Shown: positions 8,014 through 17,026 of the stretch, piece by piece
How positions within the stretch are numbered: the first letter of the stretch is position 1
How the letters are laid out: each line of letters opens with the position of its first letter
NCBI RefSeq assembly: GCF_026004075.1
Contig: NZ_BPIK01000001.1
Coordinates: 1,776,041 to 1,840,040, forward strand
Source: Meiothermus sp.
GTDB taxonomy: Bacteria > Deinococcota > Deinococci > Deinococcales > Thermaceae
DNA: 64,000 bases
Direction of reading: 5' to 3'
Program-made: the position numbers and the translations under genes
Notes under the pieces: model-generated
Databases searched by the model: none
What the model was told of the DNA's origin: nothing
What the model saw: only the letters and a program-made list of their open reading frames with translations

Positions 8014-10965
8014 CTACCCACATTTACTGTACCCACAGCTATAGCACTTGGTGCAACCTTCCTCGCGCACCAGGTTTTCATCGCCGCACTCGGGGCACTT
8101 CCCTAACCCTAAGCCTGGCTTGATATTCTGGATGGGCGCGGTCATGGCCCGCTGCATGGCCTGGGGCACCATGTGGTCGTCGGGGGGTATCTGGGTGGCT
8201 TTACGATCGGCCTCGGCAATCTGGATTTTACTGGTGGTCTCGAGGGCCACCGCAATCAGGTCAGCTTTGCTGGTCACGAAGCGGCCCTGGTAGCTGCCGT
8301 ACAGGCCGCCATTAATGCCGCGCAGGGTTTTGACCAGTTCGGCTACCGGCACACCGTATTGCAGGGCCTTGGAGATGATGCGGCCCAGCGCCTCGCTATC
8401 GGCGTTGGCCTCGTCGCCGGCCTTGCCCGAGGTCAGAATTACCTCCACCGGGTGCTCACCCTGCATATTCACCGTAACCAGGAAGCCCCGGCGGGTGCCG
8501 TCGGCAGCGGTCAGCTTGACCATATCGGTGTAGCCCACCAGCCGGCCCGTGCGCTCGAAGATGGGGCGGGCGGTACGTTCTGGGCTGGGCGGAACCTCCA
8601 GAAGGGCGGGCTGTACGGCCACCGTCTCCTGGCTCTTGGCCTCGGTCTTCTCCTCTTTCTTTTCTTCCTTGCTTACCGAGAGCACCTGGTACTCGCGGCT
8701 GCCGTCACGGTAGACCGTAATGCCTTTGCAGCCAGTCATGTAGGCCTCGGTATAGGCCGCCTCTACGTCTTCTACGGTGGCCTGGTTGGGCAGGTTGATG
8801 GTCTTGGAGAGCGAGTTGGCCGCATAGCCCTCGGCGTCGAAGGCGGTCTGCACCACCCCCTGCATTCGCACGTGGTCCAGCGGGGGCACGTCGTGGGCCC
8901 CTTCAAACACCGCGGCGATGGCGGCGGGGATGCCCTCGAGTCCCTTCACGCTACCGTGGTTGGCCTGGATGGCCTCGATAATGGCGTCCCAGTTCCAGGC
9001 CCCGTCTTTCTCGAACGGCCCGGTGGCCGGGAACTGCTCCATCATCTCTACAAACAAGGGGTGCAGCAGGGCTTTGTACTGCCCGCCGATGCGCCGCCAC
9101 ATGAAGGGCGAGAACATCGGCTCGATGCCGCTCGAGACCCCCATCAGCATGCTGGTGGTTCCGGTGGGGGCCACCGTCAGCACCGCCACGTTGCGCCGCG
9201 GGCGGATGCCCAGCGCCTCGAAAGCAGCCCGGTGCTGTTCATAAAGCGGGAACACCCCGCGCTCCTGGCCCAGCCGCTCCGACTCGGCGATGGCCTCTTC
9301 GCGCATGGCGTTCATCACCTGGGCCACCACCCGGCGGCCCGCCTCCGAGGAGTAGGGCAGCCCCATCTTGATGAGCATGTCGGCCAGGCCCATCACCCCC
9401 AGGCCCAGGCGGCGCAGGATCTGGCTGGCGACACGGTTGTCCTCGAGGGCAAACACGTTCACGTCCAGCACGTTGTCCAGGAAGCGTACCGCGGTGCGCA
9501 CATCCTTGCGGAACTCGGCAAAGTTGAACACGCCGTTTTCCACGTAGGCGGCCAGGTTGATGGCCCCCAGGTCGCAAGGTTCGCCCACCGTAAGAGGGAT
9601 TTCCCCGCACGGATTGGTCGAGCGAATCTGATAGCGCGGCCCCAGGTTCTTGAGCGCCGAAAGCTCGTTAATGCGATCCACAAAGATCAAGCCGGGCTCA
9701 CCGGTGGCCCAGGCGTGCCAGGCAATCTCGTGCCAGAGCCACTTAGCCGGCACTTTGCCGTCGTAGACCGGGATGGGCCGGGCGCCATCCTGGGCACGCT
9801 CGGGCAGGTCGGGCAGCGCCCCTGTGTAGGGCCCCTGCACCGGGTAGGGGTAGTATTTGCCTGGCACCTCCGAAGGTTCCACTGCCCATAGCCCATCAGC
9901 CTGAAGGGTTTGCCAGAAGGCTTCGGTGACCAGAATCGAGATGTTGAAGGTAGAGATATCGCCCTCGCTGGCCTCGCGGTCGAGATCCTTAGCGGTCAGG
10001 AAGTCCAGCAGGTCGGGGTGGTCAATGGCGATGGTCGCCATCCCGGCGCCACGCCGGGTTCCGCCCTGTCGCACCACCCGCAGCACCGGGGCGTACACAT
10101 AGCGCAGGGTGGCGACGGGGCCGGCTTTTTCGGCTCCAAGGTTGGCCCACTCCAAAAAGTTATCGAAAATCTCCACCAAAAAGCTCACCGGGCCGCTGCT
10201 GGTGCCACCACTGCCTCGGATGGGCGCCCCCTCAGGCCGCAGACTGCTAAAGTCCACATGGGGTTCCTGGCCCTTTACAGCCAAACCCAGAGCCGATTTG
10301 GCAGCCTCGATAATGCCGCGCATATCATCGGGCACGATCAGCGTATCGCCGGGCTTTTCCCGCACCGTCATCACCCCGTTGCGCCGGGCCAGCGCCGCGA
10401 GCTCGGGCTTTAGAAGGCCGTAGACCACCCGCGTCCAGTTGCGTACGGTGATCTGTTCCTTATCACCATCGGGGTTGATGGGGGGGCGCATCATGCCCTT
10501 GATGAAGTCTTCGACGTCGGCATGGTCGGCAGCAAGGTACGCGAAACCGCGCACCGTGCCGCGGGGGCCTGCGCTTTTGCGGGAAGTGTAGGGATCGAGG
10601 TTGACCCCGTTACCCCCGCCCACCTTGGTCACCAGGGCCAGCTTGGTCGCCACTTCCAGCACCCCATCGAAGCTGCTGGGGTCGTGTTCGGTCGCGCCCT
10701 GTACAAAGCAGTTTAGAACGTTGCCGTGCTGGGTTCCCGCGCCTGCCAGCACCCGCCCGCCAGGGCAAAAGCGCTTCGAGGCCATCAAGCGATAAAACTG
10801 CTCACCCCAGTAGGCTTTGTCCTGCTCGGATTTTTCCGGTGAAGCCACCCAGGTAGCCACCCGACGAAACATACCAAATACATCCCCATCTCCCGGCTGC
10901 ATGTACTGGCGCTTGGCAATGGCTTGGGCGTGATCATCGAAAAGTGCGGGCTCAAAGCTATTCAT
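8014..10965 (-). CDS. nrdJ: Class II (adenosylcobalamin-dependent) ribonucleoside-diphosphate reductase
   Basis: Makes deoxyribonucleotides from ribonucleotides with adenosylcobalamin as radical source; cytosolic and oxygen-independent. The 983 residues include a barrel with NPCGEIPL near residue 450 (active-site Cys), FNISILVTEAF and APTGTTSMLMG. A linker near residues 785-815 leads to a C-terminal region ending in a zinc-ribbon-like CPECGDENLV...CTKCYSCG and a final Cys, probably the redox-active tail. The ATG at 10965 is preferred over one 48 bp upstream because GGAGG stands 5 nt before it. It appears monocistronic, with a possible NrdR box in its promoter. No nrdA/B genes are nearby. Confidence 0.95.
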   Translation of the reverse strand: MNSFEPALFDDHAQAIAKRQYMQPGDGDVFGMFRRVATWVASPEKSEQDKAYWGEQFYRLMASKRFCPGGRVLAGAGTQHGNVLNCFVQGATEHDPSSFDGVLEVATKLALVTKVGGGNGVNLDPYTSRKSAGPRGTVRGFAYLAADHADVEDFIKGMMRPPINPDGDKEQITVRNWTRVVYGLLKPELAALARRNGVMTVREKPGDTLIVPDDMRGIIEAAKSALGLAVKGQEPHVDFSSLRPEGAPIRGSGGTSSGPVSFLVEIFDNFLEWANLGAEKAGPVATLRYVYAPVLRVVRQGGTRRGAGMATIAIDHPDLLDFLTAKDLDREASEGDISTFNISILVTEAFWQTLQADGLWAVEPSEVPGKYYPYPVQGPYTGALPDLPERAQDGARPIPVYDGKVPAKWLWHEIAWHAWATGEPGLIFVDRINELSALKNLGPRYQIRSTNPCGEIPLTVGEPCDLGAINLAAYVENGVFNFAEFRKDVRTAVRFLDNVLDVNVFALEDNRVASQILRRLGLGVMGLADMLIKMGLPYSSEAGRRVVAQVMNAMREEAIAESERLGQERGVFPLYEQHRAAFEALGIRPRRNVAVLTVAPTGTTSMLMGVSSGIEPMFSPFMWRRIGGQYKALLHPLFVEMMEQFPATGPFEKDGAWNWDAIIEAIQANHGSVKGLEGIPAAIAAVFEGAHDVPPLDHVRMQGVVQTAFDAEGYAANSLSKTINLPNQATVEDVEAAYTEAYMTGCKGITVYRDGSREYQVLSVSKEEKKEEKTEAKSQETVAVQPALLEVPPSPERTARPIFERTGRLVGYTDMVKLTAADGTRRGFLVTVNMQGEHPVEVILTSGKAGDEANADSEALGRIISKALQYGVPVAELVKTLRGINGGLYGSYQGRFVTSKADLIAVALETTSKIQIAEADRKATQIPPDDHMVPQAMQRAMTAPIQNIKPGLGLGKCPECGDENLVREEGCTKCYSCGYSKCG

Positions 10966-11009
10966 GGGTTCCTCCAATTTCGAGTAAAAACTCCCCAGCC
11001 ACTTTGGTG

Positions 11010-11025
11010 GCACTATATATGGGGG
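11010..11025 (-). promoter_or_regulatory. Possible NrdR box overlapping the nrdJ -10 region
   Basis: The minus strand reads CCCCCATATATAGTGC. Its right half matches the NrdR consensus ACACWATATATWGTGT; the left half does not. It lies 45 bp upstream of the nrdJ start and covers a TATAGT that could be the -10. NrdR boxes normally occur in pairs and I could not find a convincing second one. Confidence 0.3.
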
Positions 11026-11242
11026 TTTCCGCGCTAAATGCTACTACTGGTTGTGTATTTCTGGCAAGTAGCCAGGAAAACGATTAAGAACGAGGATGAT
11101 TCGATAAGTACATAATACATCTGGGCTTATTGAAAAGCAAAGATTGCATATTGTGGATTTGAAGTAAAATAGCTACTAAAAGTAGTGGCTCAACAGTTGT
11201 TAAATCTGTTGCAAACAGAAATACCCAGATCATCCCAGCGGT

Positions 11243-12697
11243 TTATTCCAGGGTCTGCCATACTGCCAGGGTAAAGGGTTCTAGAATACCGCCCTCGAGG
11301 CAACCCCCCACACAACGGCCCGTTTTACCCGACAGCAAGTCTACTACCTGTTCGCCGCGCGGCCACAGCCCATGTAGGGGTATGTGGACGCGCCAGGGTT
11401 CAGGGGATGCGTTAACAGTCACCACCACGCTTGTAGGCTCGAGGGTACGGGCAAAGGCCAGGCGTCCATCCTGGGCATACAGGTATTGGTAACGCCCCCG
11501 GCGCAGCACCGGCAACGACCGGCGCAGGGCCGACATCTGCTGGATGGTGCGCTGAATGGGCTTATGCCAGCGAGACTCATCCCAGATCATGCCCCGACGG
11601 TTGTCGGGGTCGTGGCCTCCGGCCATGCCAATTTCGTCGCCGTAGTAGACCGTGGGTGCTCCCGGCAGGGTAAAGAGCATGGCAAAGGCCAACTGTACCC
11701 GCTCGAGCTGGCCCCGCAAAAGGCTAAAGATGCGGGGGGTGTCGTGCGAGGTCATGATGTTCATCTGCGCGGTCACGATATCCCAGCCATAGCGACTGAA
11801 GAGATCCTCGAGGCGATGGTGGCAGGCCATGGCCCCCAGACTCTCCAGCCGCCCCAGGCCGCTCTTGGCAGCCAGGTCTTTGTCAAGTAAATCGGCTCCT
11901 ACAAAGCCCAGAATGGCCCGCCCTAGGGGGTAGTTCATCACCGCATCGAACTGATCGCCCCTCAGCCAGCGGCTGGCATCGTCCCAGATCTCACCCACGA
12001 TATAGGCTTCGGGGTTGCGGGCCTTCACCCGCTGGCGAAACTCACGCCAAAAATCATCGTCATCGATCTCGTTAGGCACATCCAGACGCCAGCCATCGAT
12101 GCCGTACTGAAGCCAGTACTCCGCCACCGACAGCAGATACTCCCGGCACTCGGGGTTGGCGGTGTTGAACTTGGGCAGCTCGGGGTTATTCCACCAGGCC
12201 GCGTAGTTAGCATGCTTGGCATAGGCATTTAGGGGGAACTTGTAAACATGAAACCACTCCAGGTAGGGTGAGGCGGCCTCGTTTTCGATGATGTGCTGGA
12301 AGGCGAAATGCGCCCGTCCGCAGTGGTTGAATACCCCGTCCAGAACCACCCGAATATCGCGCCGGTGGGCTTCCTCCACCAATCGCTGCAAAGCCACATT
12401 GCCTCCCAGGATGGGGTCTACCTGAAAGTAGTCGCTGGTGTGGTAACGGTGGTTGGCGGTTGAAGCAAAGACTGGGCAGAAGTACAGGGCATTGAAGCCC
12501 TGCTCTTTGATGTAATCCAGCTTCTCGATAACTCCCCAGAGGTTGCCCCCCTTGAAGCCGCGCAGGGTAGGGGGTGCGTCCCAGGCCTCAAAAGCACTTT
12601 GTACCGGCGCGGGATGGCCCGCTGGTCCCTGCCCTATACGAAAGCGATCCGGAAATATCTGATAGAAAACCGCGTCTTTGACCCACTCTGGTGTCAT
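11243..12697 (-). CDS. GH13 alpha-amylase-family hydrolase (neopullulanase/cyclomaltodextrinase-like)
   Basis: Glycoside hydrolase of family 13, 484 residues, without a signal peptide. Conserved regions appear in order: DGVFNH (region I), DGWRLDVPNE (region II, nucleophile Asp), GEIWD (region III, acid/base Glu) and MTSHDT (region IV, stabilising Asp). Unlike the second GH13 gene at 60.2 kb it begins straight at the barrel (DAVFYQIFPDRF) and lacks the N-terminal beta domain of dimeric neopullulanases. A CAGGAG ribosome site precedes the ATG. Likely role is cytosolic cleavage of maltodextrins or cyclodextrins. No LacI-type operator was seen upstream, so it may not belong to the mal regulon. 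Confidence 0.9.
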   Translation of the reverse strand: MTPEWVKDAVFYQIFPDRFRIGQGPAGHPAPVQSAFEAWDAPPTLRGFKGGNLWGVIEKLDYIKEQGFNALYFCPVFASTANHRYHTSDYFQVDPILGGNVALQRLVEEAHRRDIRVVLDGVFNHCGRAHFAFQHIIENEAASPYLEWFHVYKFPLNAYAKHANYAAWWNNPELPKFNTANPECREYLLSVAEYWLQYGIDGWRLDVPNEIDDDDFWREFRQRVKARNPEAYIVGEIWDDASRWLRGDQFDAVMNYPLGRAILGFVGADLLDKDLAAKSGLGRLESLGAMACHHRLEDLFSRYGWDIVTAQMNIMTSHDTPRIFSLLRGQLERVQLAFAMLFTLPGAPTVYYGDEIGMAGGHDPDNRRGMIWDESRWHKPIQRTIQQMSALRRSLPVLRRGRYQYLYAQDGRLAFARTLEPTSVVVTVNASPEPWRVHIPLHGLWPRGEQVVDLLSGKTGRCVGGCLEGGILEPFTLAVWQTLE

Positions 12698-12808
12698 TCA
12701 AACTCCTGCACGTTGCCAGGGTTAGTCTAAACCCTATGGGCCAAATCTCAAGTGCAGCCGCACAAATATCTGGCGCTAAAGACCCGGCTCTGATAGGATG
12801 CCAAAGTT

Positions 12809-13480
12809 ATGCCGCGTGGGAATCTCTTTGTCATGACCGGGGCCTCAGGAGTGGGCAAGGGTACCATTCGAGGGCGGCTCTTGGAGTATCACCGCATGTA
12901 CTACTCCATCTCCATGACCACCCGCCCGCCCAGGCCAGGCGAGCGGCACGGGGTGGATTACTACTTTGTCAGCAAGGCCGAGTTTGAAAGCAGGATCGCA
13001 CAAAACGGTTTTCTCGAGTGGGCCCAGTATGTGGATGACTACTACGGCACCCCTAAAGAGCCGGTCGAGGAAGCGTTGAGCAAGGGACAAGACGTGCTCC
13101 TGGAAATCGAGGTTCAGGGTGCTTTGCAGGTAAAGAAAACCATGCCGGAGGCTATTCTGGTCTTCATTATCCCACCCTCTCTTTCAGAGTTACGGCGCCG
13201 GCTGCTGGTGCGCGGAACCGACAGCCTAGCCAAAATTCGCAAACGACTGGAGCGAGCAGTAGAAGAGATTCGCATGGCCGACCGCTTCAAGTATGTACTG
13301 GTCAACGACCAGCTTGACAAGGCGGTCTCTGATTTCGCGGCTATTATACAAGCCGAGCGGCTGTTGCAGCCCCGTATGACCGAGGCCATCGAGCGGGCCC
13401 TCTCAAAAGACCCTGCCCTAGAAAGTGAACTCGATGAGATCGAGCGCAAGCGGCTCGAGGCCGGCGAAGCCAGTAAATAG
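12809..13480 (+). CDS. gmk: Guanylate kinase
   Basis: Phosphorylates GMP to GDP with ATP in the cytosol. The P-loop GASGVGKGT is at residues 10-18. The GMP-binding segment follows with SMTTRPPRPGERHGVDYYF near residues 35-53 and EWAQYVDDYYGT near residue 70. Total length is 223 residues, slightly long because of a charged C-terminal helix (about residues 190-223). The start gives MPRGNLFVMTGASG. It is divergent from the GH13 gene and precedes rpoZ by about 180 bp, the gmk-rpoZ order common in bacteria. Confidence 0.95.
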   Translation: MPRGNLFVMTGASGVGKGTIRGRLLEYHRMYYSISMTTRPPRPGERHGVDYYFVSKAEFESRIAQNGFLEWAQYVDDYYGTPKEPVEEALSKGQDVLLEIEVQGALQVKKTMPEAILVFIIPPSLSELRRRLLVRGTDSLAKIRKRLERAVEEIRMADRFKYVLVNDQLDKAVSDFAAIIQAERLLQPRMTEAIERALSKDPALESELDEIERKRLEAGEASK

Positions 13481-13661
13481 CGGGAGCTGCGATAAGGGGA
13501 CTCCTCATACAGCCCCGTTCTTATCCTTTAGCATGCTCTACCAAGAAAGTGCATGCCGTTGCTGCTTCTATCCTTATAGTTTTGGATGAGGCCCTCCAGT
13601 AAGCTCGGCACGAACATCCCTTTTTGATGTACAATCGGAACCTGGTTGCAGAGGTATACCT

Positions 13662-13970
13662 ATGGCAGAACCCGGCATCGACACCCTTCTGGCCCTGACC
13701 GATTCGAAGTATCGCCTGACCGTAGTAACGGCCAAGCGAGCCCAGCAGCTTTTACGCTACGACTTCAAGAACACTGTACTGAGCCCCGACGAGTACCCCC
13801 GGATGCGCACCCTGGAAGGCGACAAGCCAGACCCCAACGCTGTGACCTGGGCTATGCAGGAGCTCAAGACCGGGCGGCTTCTAATCGGTGAAAACTTAAT
13901 CCCCGAAGATCGGCTCACCAAGTTTCTCGATCAGATGTATCCACGCGAGGTCGTCGAACCCGCAGATTAA
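13662..13970 (+). CDS. rpoZ: RNA polymerase omega subunit
   Basis: Small RNA polymerase subunit that helps fold and hold beta-prime. At 102 residues it closely resembles the Thermus omega sequence as I recall it: [19 protein letters not shown], the AKRAQQLLR core helix, [17 protein letters not shown] and [10 protein letters not shown]. An AGAGGT ribosome site lies about 8 nt before the ATG, and TACAAT at 13630-13635 is a probable -10. A 9-bp GC hairpin lies 22 nt past the stop. The strong Thermus resemblance is a useful phylogenetic marker for the window. Confidence 0.97.
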   Translation: MAEPGIDTLLALTDSKYRLTVVTAKRAQQLLRYDFKNTVLSPDEYPRMRTLEGDKPDPNAVTWAMQELKTGRLLIGENLIPEDRLTKFLDQMYPREVVEPAD

Positions 13971-13991
13971 AACAAGGTGCTGTTTGGCGCG

Positions 13992-14017
13992 TGCGGGCTG
14001 CTCAGAGCCAGCCCGCA
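13992..14017 (+). terminator. Rho-independent-like hairpin after rpoZ
   Basis: TGCGGGCTG / CAGCCCGCA form a perfect 9-bp stem with an 8-nt loop followed by TCTTCAT. The tail is short of T residues but the position between rpoZ and argR suits transcription termination. Confidence 0.6.
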
Positions 14018-14092
14018 TCTTCATGCATGGAGCAAGGAACGGTAAAGCTTCCTATATCGCATTATTTCTTGGTGCATTAGCTGTGCTGGCCC

Positions 14093-14100
14093 TGTATAAT
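14093..14100 (+). promoter_or_regulatory. Extended -10 promoter for argR
   Basis: TGTATAAT is a perfect -10 with the TG extension one base closer than usual, 26 bp before the argR ATG. No strong -35 is seen. It lies after the rpoZ hairpin, so argR probably has its own transcript. Confidence 0.55.
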
Positions 14101-14126
14101 CTCAATCCGGTATTCAGGGAGTTGCT

Positions 14127-14585
14127 ATGGCAAGCAAGGAGCAGCGGCATCGTGCCATCCAGGAAATTATCAGCCGGGAAAGTATTTCTACCCAGGCTCA
14201 GCTCGTGGAGCGGCTACGAAAGATGAACTTCGACGTAACCCAGGCCACGGTCAGCCGGGATATTAGCGAGATGCGTCTGGTACGAGTTCCACTGGGGCGA
14301 GGCAAGCATAAGTACGCCCTGGCCCACCTCGAGCTCTCCGAAGATGTGATGGACGAACTCCGACGCATTTTTCCCACCTTTGTGCGAGACGTAGATCGTG
14401 GAGAAAACATCGTGGTGCTGAAGGTTTCGGAGGGGCACGCGTCTGGCATTGCGCTCTTGATCGACCGGCTTCGGCGCGACGACATTGTGGGCACCATCGC
14501 TGGCGAGGATTCCATTTTGGTGGTGGGCCGCACCATTCAGGCCGCCGAAAATTTACAGGAAGAATTTGAGGCCCTTCTAACCTGA
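14127..14585 (+). CDS. argR: Arginine repressor ArgR
   Basis: Arginine-sensing transcription regulator, 152 residues. The N-terminal winged helix contains the recognition segment [19 protein letters not shown] near residues 38-56. The C-terminal oligomerisation and arginine-binding domain includes [27 protein letters not shown] near residues 111-138, with the GTIAGEDS ligand-binding signature. GGGAG lies 6 nt before the ATG. Known homologues control arginine synthesis and catabolism as hexamers; no arg genes are in this window, so its targets are elsewhere. Confidence 0.95.
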   Translation: MASKEQRHRAIQEIISRESISTQAQLVERLRKMNFDVTQATVSRDISEMRLVRVPLGRGKHKYALAHLELSEDVMDELRRIFPTFVRDVDRGENIVVLKVSEGHASGIALLIDRLRRDDIVGTIAGEDSILVVGRTIQAAENLQEEFEALLT

Positions 14586-14684
14586 TTGCACCTCCTCCAG
14601 GCCCAAAGCTGCAGCGCGTGGCCTCTTCAAAGCATAGGCCATTCTGTTATCAACAAAACCAATGTGATACCCTGATCTCTGGGT

Positions 14685-16256
14685 ATGTTAGAGCGCCTCG
14701 AGGTGCAAAACCTGGCGGTGTTGGAGCAGGTAACGCTCGAGTTTAGCCCAGGGCTGACCGTGCTTACAGGCGAAACCGGAGCTGGCAAGAGCGTGCTAGT
14801 AGACGCCTTATCCCTGCTTCTGGGCGAAAAGGCCGATGGCCTTATACGCACCGGAGCCGAGACTCTGTTGGTCACAGCTTTTTTTGGGGGAAAGAGTCTC
14901 TCACGTAGGGTCTCGCAAGGTCGCAGCACGGCCCGTATCGACGGCGAAGTGGTCAGTCTGAGGGAGCTGAGCGAGGAGACCGCCCTGCATCTCACGATTC
15001 ATGCTCAGCACGCAGCCCTGGCCCTCTTCAATCGTAAGGCCCAGCGCAGGCTGCTCGACTCTCAGATCAAACCGGATTTGCTGGAGCGCTATCAGCGTGC
15101 ATTTGCACAGTATCAGTCCATTTTGAGCGAGACCGGGCGCTTGGAAGCAGCAGCCCGCGAGCGTGAGCGCAAGCTGGATATTCTGCGTTTTCAGATTGCG
15201 GAAATAGATCAGGCCCGGCTGGTCGTGGGAGAAGAGGAGCAGCTTAGGCAAGAGACGGAGCGCCTGCGGCACCTCGAGACCCTGCGTGAGCGGGTTTCGG
15301 CGGCGATAGGCGCTCTGAGCGGGGAGGGTGATGCGCTGGGGTTGGTGACCCTGGCCTCGAGGGAGGTCAAAGCGGCGGGCCGCTTTGATGCCCATCTGGA
15401 GAGCCTGGGCCGCGACCTGGAGACTGCCCTGGATGCATTACGGGCAGTGAGCCGCGAACTAGAAGATTATCTGGAAAACCTCGAGGCCGACCCCCAACGC
15501 CTCGACGAGGTAGAGGCCCGGCTGGCCCTGATCGAGAAGCTGGGGCGCAAGTACGGTGAAGGCATCCCGGCCATCCTCGAGTTTGCCGAGACTGCCCGGC
15601 AGGAACTGGTAGAACTCGAGGGGGCCGAGGATCGCCTAAGTCAGCTCTATAGCCAAAAAGAAACAGCCTGGAAAGCACTTCTGGAAGCAGGGCGGCAGCT
15701 TACCGAGGCTCGCACCCAAGCTGCCGAGGCGCTCTCACAAAAGGTTGTCGAGGAAATTCGGGCCCTGGGGATGCCTTCAGCGCAGTTTCAAGTAGGGTTG
15801 CTGCCTTTGGAGACCCCCGGCCCCGAGGGGCTCGAGGAAGTACAGCTGCTTTTTTCGGCCAACCCCGGCCTGAACCTGGCCCCATTGGAAAAAGCAGCCT
15901 CGGGGGGTGAGCTTTCGCGGGTCATGCTAGCCCTGGCCTTATTGACCGGCACCGAGGCCGAAACGGTGGTGTTCGATGAGGTAGACGCTGGGGTAGGAGG
16001 TGAGGCCGCCTGGCAGGTAGCCGAGCGGCTTTTCCGGCTGGCCCAGGAACGCCAGGTGCTGGTAGTGACCCACCTGCCACAAATTGCTGCTCGAGCCCAG
16101 AACCACTTCCGGGTGGTCAAGCATGAGGCCGGGGTGCAAGTACAGCGGGTACGCGACGAGGAGCGGGTGCGGGAGCTGGCCCGCATGCTCTCGGGCAGCT
16201 ACTCCGAGGCTGCCCTCGAGCACGCGCGCGAGCTACTGCTGGGCGTAAGCTCGTAA
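14685..16256 (+). CDS. recN: DNA repair ATPase RecN
   Basis: SMC-like ATPase used in double-strand-break repair. The 523 residues begin with LEVQNLAVLEQVTLEF and the Walker A GETGAGKSVLVDAL at residues 28-41. A coiled-coil region spans roughly 150-380 with a short central hinge. The ABC signature ASGGELSRVMLAL is near residue 405 and Walker B ETVVFDEVDAGVGG near residue 427. The ATG at 14685 gives the canonical RecN N-terminus. It follows argR by 100 bp, the argR-recN neighbourhood found in many Gram-positive and Deinococcus-Thermus genomes. Confidence 0.95.
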   Translation: MLERLEVQNLAVLEQVTLEFSPGLTVLTGETGAGKSVLVDALSLLLGEKADGLIRTGAETLLVTAFFGGKSLSRRVSQGRSTARIDGEVVSLRELSEETALHLTIHAQHAALALFNRKAQRRLLDSQIKPDLLERYQRAFAQYQSILSETGRLEAAARERERKLDILRFQIAEIDQARLVVGEEEQLRQETERLRHLETLRERVSAAIGALSGEGDALGLVTLASREVKAAGRFDAHLESLGRDLETALDALRAVSRELEDYLENLEADPQRLDEVEARLALIEKLGRKYGEGIPAILEFAETARQELVELEGAEDRLSQLYSQKETAWKALLEAGRQLTEARTQAAEALSQKVVEEIRALGMPSAQFQVGLLPLETPGPEGLEEVQLLFSANPGLNLAPLEKAASGGELSRVMLALALLTGTEAETVVFDEVDAGVGGEAAWQVAERLFRLAQERQVLVVTHLPQIAARAQNHFRVVKHEAGVQVQRVRDEERVRELARMLSGSYSEAALEHARELLLGVSS

Positions 16257-16260
16257 CCGT

Positions 16261-16881
16261 TTAGCCGAGCTTGAGCAAAACCCGCACCCCGTCCGCCACG
16301 TACTGCACGGCCAGCGCGGCCAGCAGGATGCCTAACACCCGAGTAATTACGTTGATACCGGTACGGCCCAGCGAACTGGAGAACTTGAGCGCAGCCCTGA
16401 GCGACCAGTAGGTCAGAAACAGCACCAGCGCGGCCACGGCCAGCACCACCACGAACCCCCATATCCCCCCCGGGGCCGACCCAGTGAGAATCAGCACCCC
16501 GGCCAGGGTGCCAGGCCCAGCGATGAGGGGGATGGCCAGGGGAAAGACCGAGATATCGGTTCGGGCTTGCGACTCGGCGTGCTCCTCGTCGGTCTCGCGC
16601 TCGAGCTGGGCATTGATCATGTCCAGGGCGATTTTGAATAGCAGTAGCCCCCCGGCCACCTTGAGGGCCTCGAGGCTGATACCCAGGTGGCGGAGGATCA
16701 CTCCACCCAGTATGGCAAAGCCCAGTATCAAAAACCCCGCCACCAGGGTCGAGCGCAGGGCAATTTTCTTTTGCTCCTGATAGCTGCGAGTACCAACCAG
16801 GCCCAAAAAAAGCGGTATCAGGCCGATAGGGTCTATCAGCACAAACAGGGTCAGAAAGGCCTTAACAGCAAACTCAATCAT
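16261..16881 (-). CDS. MarC-family integral membrane protein
   Basis: Inner-membrane protein of the MarC/UPF0056 family, 206 residues with about six hydrophobic segments. DPIGLIPLFLGL near residue 15 and the repeated LLLFKIALDMI and PLIAGPGTLAGVLIL segments (near residues 85 and 125) are family features. The start MIEFAVKAFLTLFVLIDPIG at 16881 is preferred to one 30 bp upstream because the family begins here; the ribosome site (AAGGA) is weak and distant. It converges on recN with only 4 bp between stop codons. Function in this family is unsettled. Confidence 0.88.
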   Translation of the reverse strand: MIEFAVKAFLTLFVLIDPIGLIPLFLGLVGTRSYQEQKKIALRSTLVAGFLILGFAILGGVILRHLGISLEALKVAGGLLLFKIALDMINAQLERETDEEHAESQARTDISVFPLAIPLIAGPGTLAGVLILTGSAPGGIWGFVVVLAVAALVLFLTYWSLRAALKFSSSLGRTGINVITRVLGILLAALAVQYVADGVRVLLKLG

Positions 16882-17026
16882 GGATAGGGTTTTCCTTAGT
16901 ATTTTCAACAATCCCTACAACAAGCCGTCAGTCTAGCATAGTTCCTGAAGGTCGGGTTCCAGTACGCCGCTCGAGGTATTTTTGTCTTCCCCAAACCCTT
17001 ATACTGAGGCCACAAGGAGGTTAACC

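Noticed and set aside
8173-9891. A 572-codon open frame on the plus strand opposite nrdJ
   Set aside because: It mirrors the codon-position GC bias of nrdJ, has no recognisable domain, and the nrdJ protein is certain. The same holds for long antisense frames opposite GH31 (2679-3869), malQ (43820-45460) and mutS2 (62272-63783).
10966-11013. An upstream ATG that would add 16 residues to NrdJ
   Set aside because: The downstream ATG has GGAGG at ideal spacing, and the upstream segment overlaps the probable promoter.
13984-14226. A short frame between rpoZ and argR
   Set aside because: It runs through the rpoZ hairpin and the argR promoter and overlaps argR in another frame, with no ribosome site.
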